Notes: generated by a model not told the origin, from the sequence alone. A DNA stretch of 64,000 nt from Verrucomicrobiia bacterium (GCA_030431475.1 JAUIJD010000010.1:1-64000); one strand, 5' to 3'; positions 1 through 9,332 are shown, counted from the stretch's first letter. Numbers and translations: made by a program.

Positions 1-404
1 GACGGACAGAGCACGATGGAGCGCAAGAGTGCCTGAGAGACCAGGGCCAATCACCAGAAACCAATAACAAACTATCCAGCAACCCCGATCTGACCTGAGC
101 AATTTGCAGAACTTGACGGACGCAACTCGCTGACCAAATCCGCCCCACGCCGTTTTCTGCCCACCCGACTTGTGCCCAACGTAGAAGAAGAGACTCTTTG
201 GGTACCAAAAGATTCTTCTTCTTCATCTTGGGAACAACCGTGGAAAATCGGCGTTCCACCTAGAGCCATGGGCATTCCACGGCCGCAACTTGTTCCGAAC
301 AACCCCTGCAACAACGCGAGCAAGGCCGCCGGCCGGGGATTCCTCCCACGCTTTCCAACAGGTTCTTCCGGGTTGTTCCCAAGGCGTTCCCACATCCTGC
401 CGCC
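1..404. other. Non-coding stretch, no supported gene
   Basis: I see no convincing gene here. The open frames have no recognisable family, no good start and a low-complexity composition. The stretch is visibly less GC-rich than the rest and rich in GGAACAA/TTGTTCC words. It holds two inverted structures: an imperfect hairpin around GGTACC at about 184-225 and a long imperfect stem between 231-245 and 275-296. It lies just downstream of the leftward hexosaminidase gene, so a termination or intergenic-repeat role is possible. There is no clear U-tract. Confidence 0.5.
231..296. repeat. Imperfect inverted repeat
   Basis: GGAACAA followed by GTGGAA (231-245) faces TTCCAC followed by TTGTTCC (275-296), so an RNA or single strand could fold into an interrupted stem. 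A second hairpin with arms near GAAGAAGA and TCTTCTTC surrounds the GGTACC at about 201-206. Whether this is a terminator for the leftward gene ending at 405 or a dispersed repeat cannot be told from one copy. Confidence 0.4.
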
Positions 405-1976
405 TCAGCGCTTCACCTCGGGTGAACTACGGTAGGGATCGTAGTAGCCGACGGCCGCCCGGTCGAGCCGCGGGAGCTGGTCCTTCAGCCGCTCTTCGAA
501 ATCGGCGAAGTCCTTGCGGTCCGCCGGCGTCCACGCCGCCTCGGCCAGCGCCAGCAGCCGCGGAAAGGTCATGAAGTCGCGCCGGGCCTGGGTCACGGTG
601 GTTTCGGTCCACAGGTTCGCCTGGATCCCGCGCACCTGATCCGCGTCGCCGGGCTCGAGCACGTTCAGCGAGTCCGGAAAGGCATAGACCTGATCGAGCG
701 GATTGAAGCCCCCCCAGCGCCGGCCGACCTTGTGCGAGTCGTGCTGGACGAAGTCGAAGTAGAGCGGCCGACGCGGGCACAGCACCACCGGGTAGCCGTC
801 GTCGAGGGCCCGTCGCAGTACCTGCGGCTTGTCGTGCCGCCACCAGAACACCAGTGTCCCGTCGCGCGGCAGGTCGCGGCCGGCGATCTCGTCCCAGCCG
901 CCGGTGGCAAAACCGAGCTCGTTGATCTTGCCCGCCATCCGCCGGTTGAACCAGGTCTCGACCTCGGCCAGCTCGGAAAAGCCTTCCTTCTCCATCAGGG
1001 CCTTCACTTCCGGCAGCTCCTTCCATTTCCCCCAGCCGAAGTGGACCTCGTCGCCGCCGAAATGGATCACCCCGGCGTCGGGAAACAGGTCCGCCACCTC
1101 CTCGAGAATGCCGTCGAGGAAGGCCAGCGTTTCGGGCTTCGCCGGGTTGAAGGTGAAGCGCGACCACTTGAACGGTTTCCCGTTCTTGAAGCCGCCGCCG
1201 TCGTGTTCGGGATAGGCCCGCACCGCGGCGTCCGCGTGCCCCGGCATGTCGATCTCGGGGACGACGGTGATGCCGCGCTCGCGGGCGTAGGCGACGATCT
1301 CGCGAACCTCGTCCTGGGTGTAGAACTGCCGTGGCGCGTCCTCCCGTCGATCGGTCTCGCTGCCGCGCGAGCCGATCTCGGTGAGCTTCGGGTAGCGCTT
1401 GATCTCGATCCGCCACCCCGGCGAGTCGGTCAGGTGCCAGTGGAATCGGTTCAGCTTGTAGCGGGCCATCTGGTCGAGCAGCCGGAGCACCGCCTCCTTG
1501 CCGGAGAAGTGTCGCGACTCGTCGAGCATGAAGCCCCGCCAGCCGAAGCGGGGCGAATCGATGACGGTAGCGCAGGGGAGAAGCGTCGCACCGTCGTCGC
1601 GCTCGGCCTCCTCGAGGAGCTGGACCAAGGTCTGCAGGCCGTAGAAATGCCCGGCTTCGGTGTCGGCGTGGACGATCGCGGTCTGCGGCTGGATGCGCAG
1701 CACGTAGCCCTCACCCGTCGGCTTCGGGAGGCCGTCGGGAACGAAATCGGTGCCGAGGAACTGGACCACGCTGCCGACGTCGGCGGGGGCCATCCGCAGC
1801 TCGACGCCGGCGGCTTCCGACAGGGCCTCGACCCACGCGCGCTTGTCGTAGTCCCGCAGGGCCACGAAACCCCCCGCCTCGATCTTCAGCTGACCTTCTC
1901 CCTCCTTCACCTCCACCGGACGCGGGATCACGCCCGCCGTTGCCGTCGCCACGAGTGCCAAAAGCCAGATCTTCAT
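405..1976 (-). CDS. Beta-N-acetylhexosaminidase, GH20
   Basis: A secreted glycoside hydrolase family 20 enzyme that removes terminal beta-linked N-acetylglucosamine or N-acetylgalactosamine by substrate-assisted catalysis. The protein has 523 residues, a normal length. Residues 1-15 are a signal peptide (MKIW start, hydrophobic run, ATAG). The GH20b N-terminal domain is followed by the barrel, with FMLDESRHF and HWHLTDSPGWR strands. The signature HFGGDEV places the catalytic Asp-Glu pair at residues 309-310. I chose the ATG at 1976 over a TTG at 1991 because the signal peptide begins there. It stands alone, divergent from the DUF1553 operon with about 200 bp between, and ends at the gene-free left edge. 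Likely substrates are chitin-, glycan- or mucin-type amino sugars; this is inferred from the family, not visible in the sequence. Confidence 0.93.
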   Translation of the reverse strand: MKIWLLALVATATAGVIPRPVEVKEGEGQLKIEAGGFVALRDYDKRAWVEALSEAAGVELRMAPADVGSVVQFLGTDFVPDGLPKPTGEGYVLRIQPQTAIVHADTEAGHFYGLQTLVQLLEEAERDDGATLLPCATVIDSPRFGWRGFMLDESRHFSGKEAVLRLLDQMARYKLNRFHWHLTDSPGWRIEIKRYPKLTEIGSRGSETDRREDAPRQFYTQDEVREIVAYARERGITVVPEIDMPGHADAAVRAYPEHDGGGFKNGKPFKWSRFTFNPAKPETLAFLDGILEEVADLFPDAGVIHFGGDEVHFGWGKWKELPEVKALMEKEGFSELAEVETWFNRRMAGKINELGFATGGWDEIAGRDLPRDGTLVFWWRHDKPQVLRRALDDGYPVVLCPRRPLYFDFVQHDSHKVGRRWGGFNPLDQVYAFPDSLNVLEPGDADQVRGIQANLWTETTVTQARRDFMTFPRLLALAEAAWTPADRKDFADFEERLKDQLPRLDRAAVGYYDPYRSSPEVKR

Positions 1977-2182
1977 GCCGACGAGTGTCAAATTTCAGAA
2001 ACCTCAGGTCGAGGCTATAAAGATGACTTCTCGAGCTTCCTTCATGCCATTCGGTCGATGGTGGAGGCTCAAGATTTCGGGAAATCTGCGCAGCTTCACT
2101 GATCGTCGACCGACCGACTCCGCGTATTCTCTGATTGGACCCGGAGGCGGGAAGCGCCGGGCTCCCGCCAAACGCGTTCGCC

Positions 2183-3760
2183 ATGAACTTCGTCCGATGC
2201 CTCGGGCTCGCCGCCGTCCTCGCCGGCGCCGCGAGTTCGCTGTCCGGCGACCCGGTCGCGCCTTTCGAGACCGGACGCTTCTCCACTCCTGCCACCGGGA
2301 TCGACCGCATCGCCTTCGGCGCGATGCGCGAAGCCGGGATCGAGCCCGCGCTGCCGTGCTCCGACGAGGTCTTCCTCCGCCGGGTCACGCTCGACGTCGC
2401 CGGGCGCCTGCCGACGCTCGAAGAGACGCGCGGTTTTCTTCGCGATCCCGCCAACGACCGGCGCACCCGCCTCATCGACCGCCTGCTCGCGAGCGACGAC
2501 CACCTCGACTACTGGACCATGCGCTGGTGCGACGTGCTTCGGGTGAAGTCGGAGTTTCCCATCAACCTCTGGCCCGACGCCGTGCAGGCCTACCACCGCT
2601 GGATCCGCGAGCAGGTCGCCGCCAACCGGCCCTACGACCAGATGGCGACGGAGATGCTCACCGCCAGCGGCAGCAACTTCCGCGACCCGGCGGTCAACTT
2701 CTACCGCGCCGTTCCCGGCAAGGGCCCCGAGCCCGTCGCCGCGGCCGTCGCGCTCACCTTCATGGGCAGCCGCATCGAGCACTGGCCCGAGCCGCGCCGC
2801 CGGGAAATGGAGGCCCTCTTCGCGCGGCTCGCCTTCAAGACGACCTCGGAGTGGAAGGAGGAGATCGTGTGCCCCGATCCCGCCTGCTTCGATGCCTTCG
2901 ACCTGCGCCTGCCCGACCTCACCGTGATCCACGTCCCGCCCGGTGCCGATGCCCGCGTCGCCTTCGCCGACTGGCTCACCGCCCCCGACAACCCGCGCTT
3001 CGCCCGCGCCGGCGCCAACCGGATCTGGGCCTGGGTCTTCGGGCGCGGGATCGTCCACGAGGCCGACGACCTGCGCCCCGACAACCCCCCGTCCGTCCCG
3101 GGGCTGTTGGACCACCTTGCGGAGACCTTCGTCGCCGACGGCTACGACTCCCGGCGTCTGCTGCGCCGCATCCTCCGCTCCCGCGTCTATCAGCTTTCCG
3201 CCATCCCGCGCTCCGACGACCCGCGGGTGCCCGCGCTCTTCGCCGCCTACCCGGTCCGGCGGCTCGAGGCGGAGGTCCTGCTCGATGTGTTCTGCACCCT
3301 CACCGGACAACGCGAAGGCTACATGAGCCCCATCCCCGAGCCCTTCACCCACGTGCCGCCCTCGGCCCGCTCGGTGAGCTTGGCCGACGGCTCGATCACC
3401 AGCCCCTTCCTCGAAATGTTCGGCCGCTCGAGCCGCGACTCCGGCCTGATGAGCGAGCGCGACAACCACATCACCGATGCCCAACGGCTCTACCTGCTCA
3501 ACTCGACCGAGCTGCAGAAACACCTGGCCTCGGCGAAGAAGCTGCGGGCGCTGACGAAGACCCGCCGCAACCGCGACGCCCGAGACGTGGTCGAGGCGGT
3601 CTATCTCACGCTGCTTTCCCGCCCGCCGACCCACGACGAGCTCGTCGCCGCCCTCGGAGACCGCGCCGCCGCCCGCGAGCCGGGCCCTCCGCCGGCAAGG
3701 CAGCTCGAGGACCTCGTCTGGGCCCTCGTCAACTCGAAGGAGTTCCTCCACCGCCACTGA
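2183..3760 (+). CDS. DUF1549/DUF1553 secreted protein (PSD1 family)
   Basis: A 525-residue protein of the paired DUF1549 (N-terminal) and DUF1553 (C-terminal) families typical of Planctomycetes and Verrucomicrobia; its biochemical role is unknown. A signal peptide (about residues 1-20) follows the ATG at 2183. An upstream in-frame start at 2135 would put sixteen residues ahead of it and was not used. Family hallmarks are LRRVTLDVAGRLPTLEE near the N-terminus, NRIWAWVFGRGI with a downstream DDLRPDNPPSVPGLL, and the C-terminal YLTLLSRPPTHDE. No CXXCH haem motif is present, so the PSCyt cytochrome domain often fused to this family is absent. The next gene, DUF1501, starts 5 nt after the stop. 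This two-gene order is conserved in these phyla and suggests the products act together at the cell surface or periplasm. Confidence 0.9.
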   Translation: MNFVRCLGLAAVLAGAASSLSGDPVAPFETGRFSTPATGIDRIAFGAMREAGIEPALPCSDEVFLRRVTLDVAGRLPTLEETRGFLRDPANDRRTRLIDRLLASDDHLDYWTMRWCDVLRVKSEFPINLWPDAVQAYHRWIREQVAANRPYDQMATEMLTASGSNFRDPAVNFYRAVPGKGPEPVAAAVALTFMGSRIEHWPEPRRREMEALFARLAFKTTSEWKEEIVCPDPACFDAFDLRLPDLTVIHVPPGADARVAFADWLTAPDNPRFARAGANRIWAWVFGRGIVHEADDLRPDNPPSVPGLLDHLAETFVADGYDSRRLLRRILRSRVYQLSAIPRSDDPRVPALFAAYPVRRLEAEVLLDVFCTLTGQREGYMSPIPEPFTHVPPSARSVSLADGSITSPFLEMFGRSSRDSGLMSERDNHITDAQRLYLLNSTELQKHLASAKKLRALTKTRRNRDARDVVEAVYLTLLSRPPTHDELVAALGDRAAAREPGPPPARQLEDLVWALVNSKEFLHRH

Positions 3761-3765
3761 CCGCC

Positions 3766-5112
3766 ATGAACCGTCCGCTCGGAAACCTCACCCGCCGCGG
3801 GCTGCTGCTGCGCGGCGCTTTCGGCACCGCCGGCCTGATGCTGGGAGGCCTCCCGCTCCACGGCAATGGTACGGCGTCTCCCGTAGCTGCCACGGCGGCG
3901 AAGGCCCCGGCGAAGTCGGTGATCCAGATCTGGATGTGGGGCGGTCCGTCGCACCTCGACAGCTTCGATCCCAAGCCCGGCGCCGGCCGCGACTACTGCG
4001 GCCCCTACACCTCGCCCATCGCGACCGCGGCCGACGGCATGCGCATCTGTGAGCGGCTGCCACGGCTGGCGAAACAGGCGCGGCACTTCTCGCTGGTCCG
4101 CAGCATGACCCACGGCATCAATGCCCACGAGACCGCCTCCTACGCGGTGCAGACCGGCCACGCGCCCGGGCGCCTGCTCTACCCCTCGCTCGGCGCGCTG
4201 GTGTCCCTGTTCAAGGGCTACGACCACGGCTACCAGGACCTCATCCCGCCCTACGTGGTGCTCACCTCGACCCAGGGGCGCTTCTCGGAGTCCGGATTCC
4301 TCGGGCCGGCCCACAAGCCCTTCGCCACCGGCGGCGACCCGAACCGCGAGCGCTTCGAGGTCGACGGCATCGTCTCGTCGCGCATCACCGACGAGCGCCA
4401 GAAGCAGCGCCGCGAGCTGCTCGACCGGCTCGACACCCTCGGTCGCGCCCTGCCGGACGATCCCGCGCTGCAGGCCATGGAACGGAGCCAGGAGAAGGCC
4501 TACGAACTCATCCTCGGCGAGGCCCGCAAGCTTTTCGACCTGTCGACCGAGGACCCGAAGCTGCGTGACTCCTACGGGCGTAGTACTTTCGGGCAGAGCT
4601 GCCTGATGGCCCGTCGCCTGGTCGAGCGCGGCGTCCCCTACATCACGATCAACTACAAGGGTTGGGACACCCACAAGCAGCACTTCCAGCTGATGGACCG
4701 CAACCTGCCGGAGATGGATGCCGGCCTGGCCATGCTCATCGCCGACCTCGAGAGCCGCGGGCTTCTCGACGAGACCATCGTCTGGTGGGGCGGCGAGTTC
4801 GGCCGCACGCCGAAGATCCAGTGGAACCCGCCTTGGAACGGCGGCCGCGGCCATTTCGGCGCCTGCTTCTCGGCGCTGCTCGCCGGGGGCGGATTCCGCG
4901 GCGGACAGGTCGTCGGCGCCAGCGACGCGACCGGCAGCGAGGTCGCCGACCGCCCCGTCTATCCGAACGAGTTCCTCGGCAGCATCCTCGAGCGGATGGG
5001 CATCGACCCCGAGGGTCCGCTGCCGAACCCGCTCGGCGAGACGCTCCGGGTGATGCCCGCCGAGGTCGACGGCTTCCCGCGCGGCGACGGCCGCCTGACC
5101 GAGATCATGTGA
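3766..5112 (+). CDS. DUF1501 family protein with Tat-type signal
   Basis: A 448-residue DUF1501 protein, distantly related to the sulfatase/alkaline phosphatase superfamily; no reaction is established. The N-terminus carries a twin-arginine motif (TRRGLLLRGAFG) before a hydrophobic stretch, so export through Tat is likely. Family signatures are WMWGGPSHLDSFDPKP near residue 60 and WWGGEFGRTPKIQ near residue 345. The frame stays open far upstream to 1975, but that part lies over the preceding gene in another frame and lacks family residues; the ATG at 3766 is the real start. It is the second gene of the operon, 5 nt after the DUF1553 gene and 5 nt before the next start, consistent with one secreted complex. 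Confidence 0.92.
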   Translation: MNRPLGNLTRRGLLLRGAFGTAGLMLGGLPLHGNGTASPVAATAAKAPAKSVIQIWMWGGPSHLDSFDPKPGAGRDYCGPYTSPIATAADGMRICERLPRLAKQARHFSLVRSMTHGINAHETASYAVQTGHAPGRLLYPSLGALVSLFKGYDHGYQDLIPPYVVLTSTQGRFSESGFLGPAHKPFATGGDPNRERFEVDGIVSSRITDERQKQRRELLDRLDTLGRALPDDPALQAMERSQEKAYELILGEARKLFDLSTEDPKLRDSYGRSTFGQSCLMARRLVERGVPYITINYKGWDTHKQHFQLMDRNLPEMDAGLAMLIADLESRGLLDETIVWWGGEFGRTPKIQWNPPWNGGRGHFGACFSALLAGGGFRGGQVVGASDATGSEVADRPVYPNEFLGSILERMGIDPEGPLPNPLGETLRVMPAEVDGFPRGDGRLTEIM

Positions 5113-5117
5113 GCGCC

Positions 5118-7391
5118 ATGAAACGCCGCGTCATTTCCCTGCTGCTCCTCTCCGCCTCGCTGGCCGGCGCCCAGAGTGTGTCGTGGGAGCCGGCGGCCGG
5201 CTTCGTCTACCCGGCCGGTGCCCGCGTCGGCACCACCACCCGCGTGCTGGTCGGTGGCCGCGCGCTCGGGCCGGTCCGCGAGGTGCGCGTTTCGGGCGCG
5301 GGCGTCGAGGCCCGAGTCATCGGCAACTACCGCTCGCTGCGCCAGATGAGCGGCGACCAGCGCGCCGTCCTCCGCTACCTCACCGCCTGTCGCCGGGCCG
5401 AGCTGTTAGATGAGGACCCGCCACCGAAGCCGGACGCGCTGAAGCCCGGCGAGGACGGCAAGCCGAAGCCGGAGGCGAAGCCCCCGAGTCATCCGCTGGT
5501 CGAGCTGCTGCCGACGCTCTCTCTCGCCGAGCTGAGGCACTGGGAGGAGTTCCTCAAGCGCGGTGATCCGCTCCAGCCGGCCCGCCACCTGGCGGAAACC
5601 GTGCGCGTCGAGCTGGTTGTCGCGCCCGATGCCCCGCCCGGCCCGCGCGAGCTGCGCCTGCTCGGAAACAACGGCCTCTCGAATCCGCTGCGCTTCCAGA
5701 TCGGCACCCTGCCCGAGCACCGCGAGTTCGAGCCGAACGAGGACCCGCAGCGACCTCCCCTCGACCTGCCCTGCGTGGTGAACGGCCAGATCCAGCCCGG
5801 CGACGTCGACCGGATCCGCTTCCGCGCCGCGCGCGGCCAGTCGCTGGTCGTCCACGGCGCCGCCCGCTCGCTCATCCCCTACCTCGCCGACGCCGTGCCC
5901 GGTTGGTTCCAGCTGGTGCTCGCCGTGCATGACGAAAACGGGCGGGAGATCGACCACGCCGACCACTTCCGACACGACCCCGATCCGGTGCTCGCCTTCG
6001 AGGTCCCCGAGGACGGCATCTACACCCTCGAGATCCGCGACTCGATCCATCGCGGCCGCGACGACTTCGTCTACCGCATCGCCCTCGGCGAGCTGCCGCT
6101 GGTCGGCTCGCGTTTTCCGCTCGGCGGGCGCGTCGGCGAGCCGCTCGAGGTCGCCCTTCGCGGCTGGAACCTCGGCTCACCCACGCTGGTGCTCGACACC
6201 CGGCCCGGCGCGGGCGCGATCCGTTCCTTCACGCTGCCCGACACCGGCGGCTTCCTCTACGCCGTCGACGACCTGCCCGAGACCGTCGAAGGCGAACCAA
6301 ACGACGAGCCCGGCAGCGCCCCGACGCTGACCGTGCCCGCGGTGGCCAACGGAAGGATCGACACCCCCGGCGACCACGACATGTACCGCATCGAGGCCAG
6401 GGCCGGCTCGCCACTCGCCATCGAGGTCGTTGCCCGCCGCCTCGGGTCGCCGCTCGATGCCGTCGTCCACGTCGCCGCCGCCGATGGCCGGGTGATCGCG
6501 TGGAATGACGACCACATGACCAAGGCCGGCCACCTCCACCTCGACAAAGGCCTGGTCACCCACCACGCCGACCCGCGCCTGCTCGTCGAGCCGACCACCG
6601 ACGGACCGCTGTGGATCCGCGTCGCCGACACCCGCCACGCCGGCGGGCCGGCCTACGCCTACCGCCTCAAGGTGATCGCCCGGCGACCCGACTTCGAGCT
6701 TCGCCTCAGCCCCTCGGCGCTCCACACCGCCGCCGGACGCCACACGCCCTTCGCGGTCCACGCCCTTCGCCGCCACGGCTTCGAGGGCGAGATCCGCCTC
6801 GAACTCTCCGGACTGCCCGAGGGCTTCGGGCTTTCCGGCGCCGTCATCCCGGCGGGGGCCGACGGCGTCCGCCTCACCCTCGACGTGCCGCCGAAAGCCC
6901 GGGCCGGGCTGCTGCGGCCGAAGTTGGTCGGGACGGCGAACATCGACGGCAGGCCGGTCACCCGCGCCGCCGTGCCGACCGACGACCGGATGCAGGCCTT
7001 CCTGTGGCGTCACCTGGTCGAGGCCGACGAATGGCTGGTTCAGGTCCGCGGCAAGGGGCCGGCGATCACCCGCGTCGGCCGGGGGCCGGTGGAGATCCCG
7101 GCCGGAGGCTCGGCGGTGGTGCGATTCAAGTCGTGGAAGGACCTCGCGCCCCGCATCTCCCCCGAGCCGAGCGCCGCGCCGGCCGGGCTCACCGTGTCCC
7201 GCCCGCGGGCGACCAAGGACGGCTTCACCCTGGAGATCCACGCACCGCCCGACCTCGCACCCGGCGAGCGCTTCAACCTCATCGTCGACCTCTACCCGGC
7301 GCAGAACGGAAAGCGCCGCGGCAACGCGAAGTTCCCCGACAACAGCCTTCCCGCCCTGCCCATCCTCATCAACCCGGCCCGCACGCCATGA
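5118..7391 (+). CDS. Secreted protein with pre-peptidase C-terminal (PPC) domains
   Basis: A 757-residue secreted beta-rich protein of the type that accompanies DUF1501/DUF1553 genes. Residues 1-18 form a signal peptide (MKRRVISLLLLSASLAGA). The middle holds two PPC-like modules. The first starts near FEPNEDPQ, followed by VNGQIQPGDVDRIRF; the second starts near EPNDEPG, followed by VANGRIDTPGDHDMYRI. A short lysine- and proline-rich segment (about residues 100-125) precedes them. No catalytic motif is visible. The start at 5118 lies 5 nt after the DUF1501 stop and its stop overlaps the next start (ATGA at 7388), so all four genes are probably co-transcribed. A role as carbohydrate- or protein-binding partner of the DUF1501/DUF1553 pair is inference. 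Confidence 0.85.
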   Translation: MKRRVISLLLLSASLAGAQSVSWEPAAGFVYPAGARVGTTTRVLVGGRALGPVREVRVSGAGVEARVIGNYRSLRQMSGDQRAVLRYLTACRRAELLDEDPPPKPDALKPGEDGKPKPEAKPPSHPLVELLPTLSLAELRHWEEFLKRGDPLQPARHLAETVRVELVVAPDAPPGPRELRLLGNNGLSNPLRFQIGTLPEHREFEPNEDPQRPPLDLPCVVNGQIQPGDVDRIRFRAARGQSLVVHGAARSLIPYLADAVPGWFQLVLAVHDENGREIDHADHFRHDPDPVLAFEVPEDGIYTLEIRDSIHRGRDDFVYRIALGELPLVGSRFPLGGRVGEPLEVALRGWNLGSPTLVLDTRPGAGAIRSFTLPDTGGFLYAVDDLPETVEGEPNDEPGSAPTLTVPAVANGRIDTPGDHDMYRIEARAGSPLAIEVVARRLGSPLDAVVHVAAADGRVIAWNDDHMTKAGHLHLDKGLVTHHADPRLLVEPTTDGPLWIRVADTRHAGGPAYAYRLKVIARRPDFELRLSPSALHTAAGRHTPFAVHALRRHGFEGEIRLELSGLPEGFGLSGAVIPAGADGVRLTLDVPPKARAGLLRPKLVGTANIDGRPVTRAAVPTDDRMQAFLWRHLVEADEWLVQVRGKGPAITRVGRGPVEIPAGGSAVVRFKSWKDLAPRISPEPSAAPAGLTVSRPRATKDGFTLEIHAPPDLAPGERFNLIVDLYPAQNGKRRGNAKFPDNSLPALPILINPARTP

Positions 7392-8578
7392 AAGCCACTC
7401 CGTCCGCCCCGATGCCCGCCTGCGAAACCGCCGTCGAATGGCTCGCGGTCGATGCCCCGGATCTCGCCGCCGAAATCGGGATGACCCGCTTCCGCGGCGC
7501 CGGCGGCACCGTCGAGCACCACATCGTCGTGCGCCTCGAAGGCGACCCGCCCGACCCGCACGCCACACTTGAGGAGGCCTACGCCCGCGCTCTCACCCGC
7601 GCCGGAATTTCGAAAGACGGCGCCGTCTTCCGCCGCGTCTTCGCCAGCGACGTGCTCAACCAGCGCGCGATGTTCGACCGGCCCGGGTGGCGGCCGCTGT
7701 CGCTCGTCGGCCAGCCGCCGGCGCCCGCCGCCAAGCTCGCCCTCTGGGCATGGCACGTCGACACGCCCGACGGCCCGGCCGAAGTCGTCCGCTCCGGCGA
7801 CGGATGCCGCTGGCATCGCGCGGGTCTCAGCCACCACTGGAGCACCGGCCGGATCGCCCCCGGCCCGGCCGATGCCTACGCCCAGAGCCGCCACGTGCTG
7901 ATCGACTACGACCACTGGCTCGAGAGCCGCGGCCTGCGTCTCGCCGACCATGTCGTGCGCACCTGGTGGTACGTCCGCGCCATCGATGCCGACTACCAGG
8001 GCCTCGTCGATGCCCGCCGCGAGTACTTCGAAACCCGCGGCCTGACCCCCGACACTCACTACATCTCTAGTACCGGCATCCAGGGCGCGCTGCCGGATTG
8101 CGACGCCAAGGTCGGCATGGACGCCTACACCATCGCCGGCCTGAGGCAGGAGCAGCTCGGGTTCCTCGCCGCGCCCGACCACCTGTGCCCGACGGCCGAC
8201 TACGGCGTCACCTTCGAGCGCGGCACCGCGATCACCTACGCCGACCGCCGCCATCTCTTCATCTCCGGCACCGCCAGCATCGACGACCACGGTGCGATCC
8301 TCCACGCCGGTGACGTCGCTGCCCAGTTCGATCGCGCCCTGGAGAACGTCGAGGCCCTGCTCGCCGCCGGCGATGCCGACCTCCACGACCTCGCCTCGGT
8401 CATCATCTACCTCCGCGACCCCGCCGACGCGCGCCGCATTGATGCCCTTGTCGGCAACCGCCTCCCCGGCCTGCCCTTCGTCCTCGTCGAAGGCCCCGTC
8501 TGCCGCCCCGGCTGGCTGATCGAGATCGAGGGCATCGCCATCGTCCCGACGGAGCGCCCCGAGCTGCCGGGGTTCTAA
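7388..8578 (+). CDS. RidA-fold, chorismatase-like (FkbO/Hyg5/XanB2-type) protein
   Basis: A 396-residue protein. The C-terminal third looks like a RidA/YjgF domain (RHLFISGTASIDDHG, then FDRALENVEALLAAGDADL and SVIIYLRDPADA). The middle carries VRTWWYVRAIDADY and TRGLTPDTHYISSTGIQG, which recall chorismatases (FkbO, Hyg5, XanB2) that hydrolyse chorismate. I have not placed the active-site residues, so substrate and activity stay open; a RidA-type imine deaminase is the alternative. There is no signal peptide, so it is cytoplasmic, unlike the three secreted products encoded upstream. Its ATG overlaps the upstream stop (ATGA), implying translational coupling. The pairing of a cytoplasmic aromatic-metabolism-like enzyme with a DUF1501 cluster is unexplained. 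Confidence 0.65.
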   Translation: MKATPSAPMPACETAVEWLAVDAPDLAAEIGMTRFRGAGGTVEHHIVVRLEGDPPDPHATLEEAYARALTRAGISKDGAVFRRVFASDVLNQRAMFDRPGWRPLSLVGQPPAPAAKLALWAWHVDTPDGPAEVVRSGDGCRWHRAGLSHHWSTGRIAPGPADAYAQSRHVLIDYDHWLESRGLRLADHVVRTWWYVRAIDADYQGLVDARREYFETRGLTPDTHYISSTGIQGALPDCDAKVGMDAYTIAGLRQEQLGFLAAPDHLCPTADYGVTFERGTAITYADRRHLFISGTASIDDHGAILHAGDVAAQFDRALENVEALLAAGDADLHDLASVIIYLRDPADARRIDALVGNRLPGLPFVLVEGPVCRPGWLIEIEGIAIVPTERPELPGF

Positions 8579-8600
8579 GCAGCAGGCGGCAGCGTCTCCA

Positions 8601-8655
8601 TTTGGAGTGCGGGGATTCATCTCCGCTCTGGGGCGGCGTCGATTCATCGATGGGG
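8601..8655. repeat. REP-like palindromic repeat, copy 1
   Basis: This copy contains GTGCGGGGATTCATCTCCGC (a 6-8 bp stem on either side of ATTCAT) followed by GTCGATTCATCGATGG. It belongs to the same family as the copies at 13796 and 18366, whose core is GCGGCGATTCATCGCCGC. It lies between the stop at 8578 and the promoter of the lipoprotein gene. No terminator-type U-tract follows. Confidence 0.75.
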
Positions 8656-8802
8656 GAGGAAAGCGTGTTGATGGAGGCAGTGCCTGCGCCACCGGCCACC
8701 CTCGAACCAAGCTTCAGAAAACCCCTGCAATGCTCTGGTACGACTGACCCCCTTTGCGCTCTCCAGGCATCCCCGGCACCCTCTCCGGAACGTTCATCGT
8801 CC

Positions 8803-8829
8803 TTGCATTCGGGACATTCGGGGTAGAAT
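8803..8829 (+). promoter_or_regulatory. Putative promoter, start codon 7 nt downstream
   Basis: TTGCAT (8803-8808) and TAGAAT (8824-8829) are 15 nt apart, and the ATG of the lipoprotein gene follows after only 7 nt. Transcription from such a promoter would begin at or next to the start codon. No Shine-Dalgarno sequence is needed or evident apart from GGGG. Confidence 0.5.
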
Positions 8830-8836
8830 CCGGGGC

Positions 8837-9307
8837 ATGAAAGCGCTGCTCCCCTTCCTCGTCCCGACGCTCGTCGTGGCTTTGTTGGCCGGGTGCTTCA
8901 CCACCCGGCGACCCTTCACTCCCCAGAGCGGCCCGCCGACGGTGGGCATGCCGGCCGAGCTCTCGGATCGCGAGAACTCGTTCGTGCACCGGATCGAGTC
9001 GTCGCTCCAGGATCGCGGCTACGTGGCGGTGAGGCACGGGGCCGGCGACTACCAGCTCGAGTTCGAGATCGCCGAGGGCCCGATCAACATCGACACCCGG
9101 ATCGAGCTTCTCGCCGACGGCCGCTCGCTGGCCCTCGGTGAGGGTCGCGGCTCGGGTGCGCCGCTGCTGAAGCGCGACGAGGTGGCGGAGCGCTCCTTCG
9201 AGCAGGCGTTTCAGGCCTTCGACGCGGCCCTGCCCGGTGCCACGCAGGCCACCTACCCCGCCGACACGGTGCCCGACGACGCCGGCTACGAGGAATACGT
9301 CTACTAG
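8837..9307 (+). CDS. Hypothetical lipoprotein
   Basis: A 156-residue protein of unknown function with a clear lipoprotein signal: a hydrophobic h-region and the lipobox LLAGC, so it is expected to be lipidated at Cys20 and anchored in a membrane. The mature part contains an alternating, slightly acidic domain (SFVHRIESSLQDRGY, then YQLEFEIAEGPINIDTRIEL) that could be a small beta-alpha fold, and ends in a tyrosine-rich acidic tail. I recognise no family. It is a single-gene unit with its own promoter, converging on the EEP-family gene that ends 26 nt further on. Confidence 0.75.
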   Translation: MKALLPFLVPTLVVALLAGCFTTRRPFTPQSGPPTVGMPAELSDRENSFVHRIESSLQDRGYVAVRHGAGDYQLEFEIAEGPINIDTRIELLADGRSLALGEGRGSGAPLLKRDEVAERSFEQAFQAFDAALPGATQATYPADTVPDDAGYEEYVY

Positions 9308-9332
9308 CGTTGCCGTAGGAGGATGCCTTGTC

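Noticed and set aside
72-395. A 107-codon minus-strand frame in the left edge region
   Set aside because: No family, no ribosome-binding site, and it covers inverted-repeat intergenic sequence.
1975-3765. A 5' extension of the DUF1501 gene back to 1975
   Set aside because: The frame is open only because it overlaps the DUF1553 gene out of frame; the residues are Arg/Pro-rich and lack family similarity.
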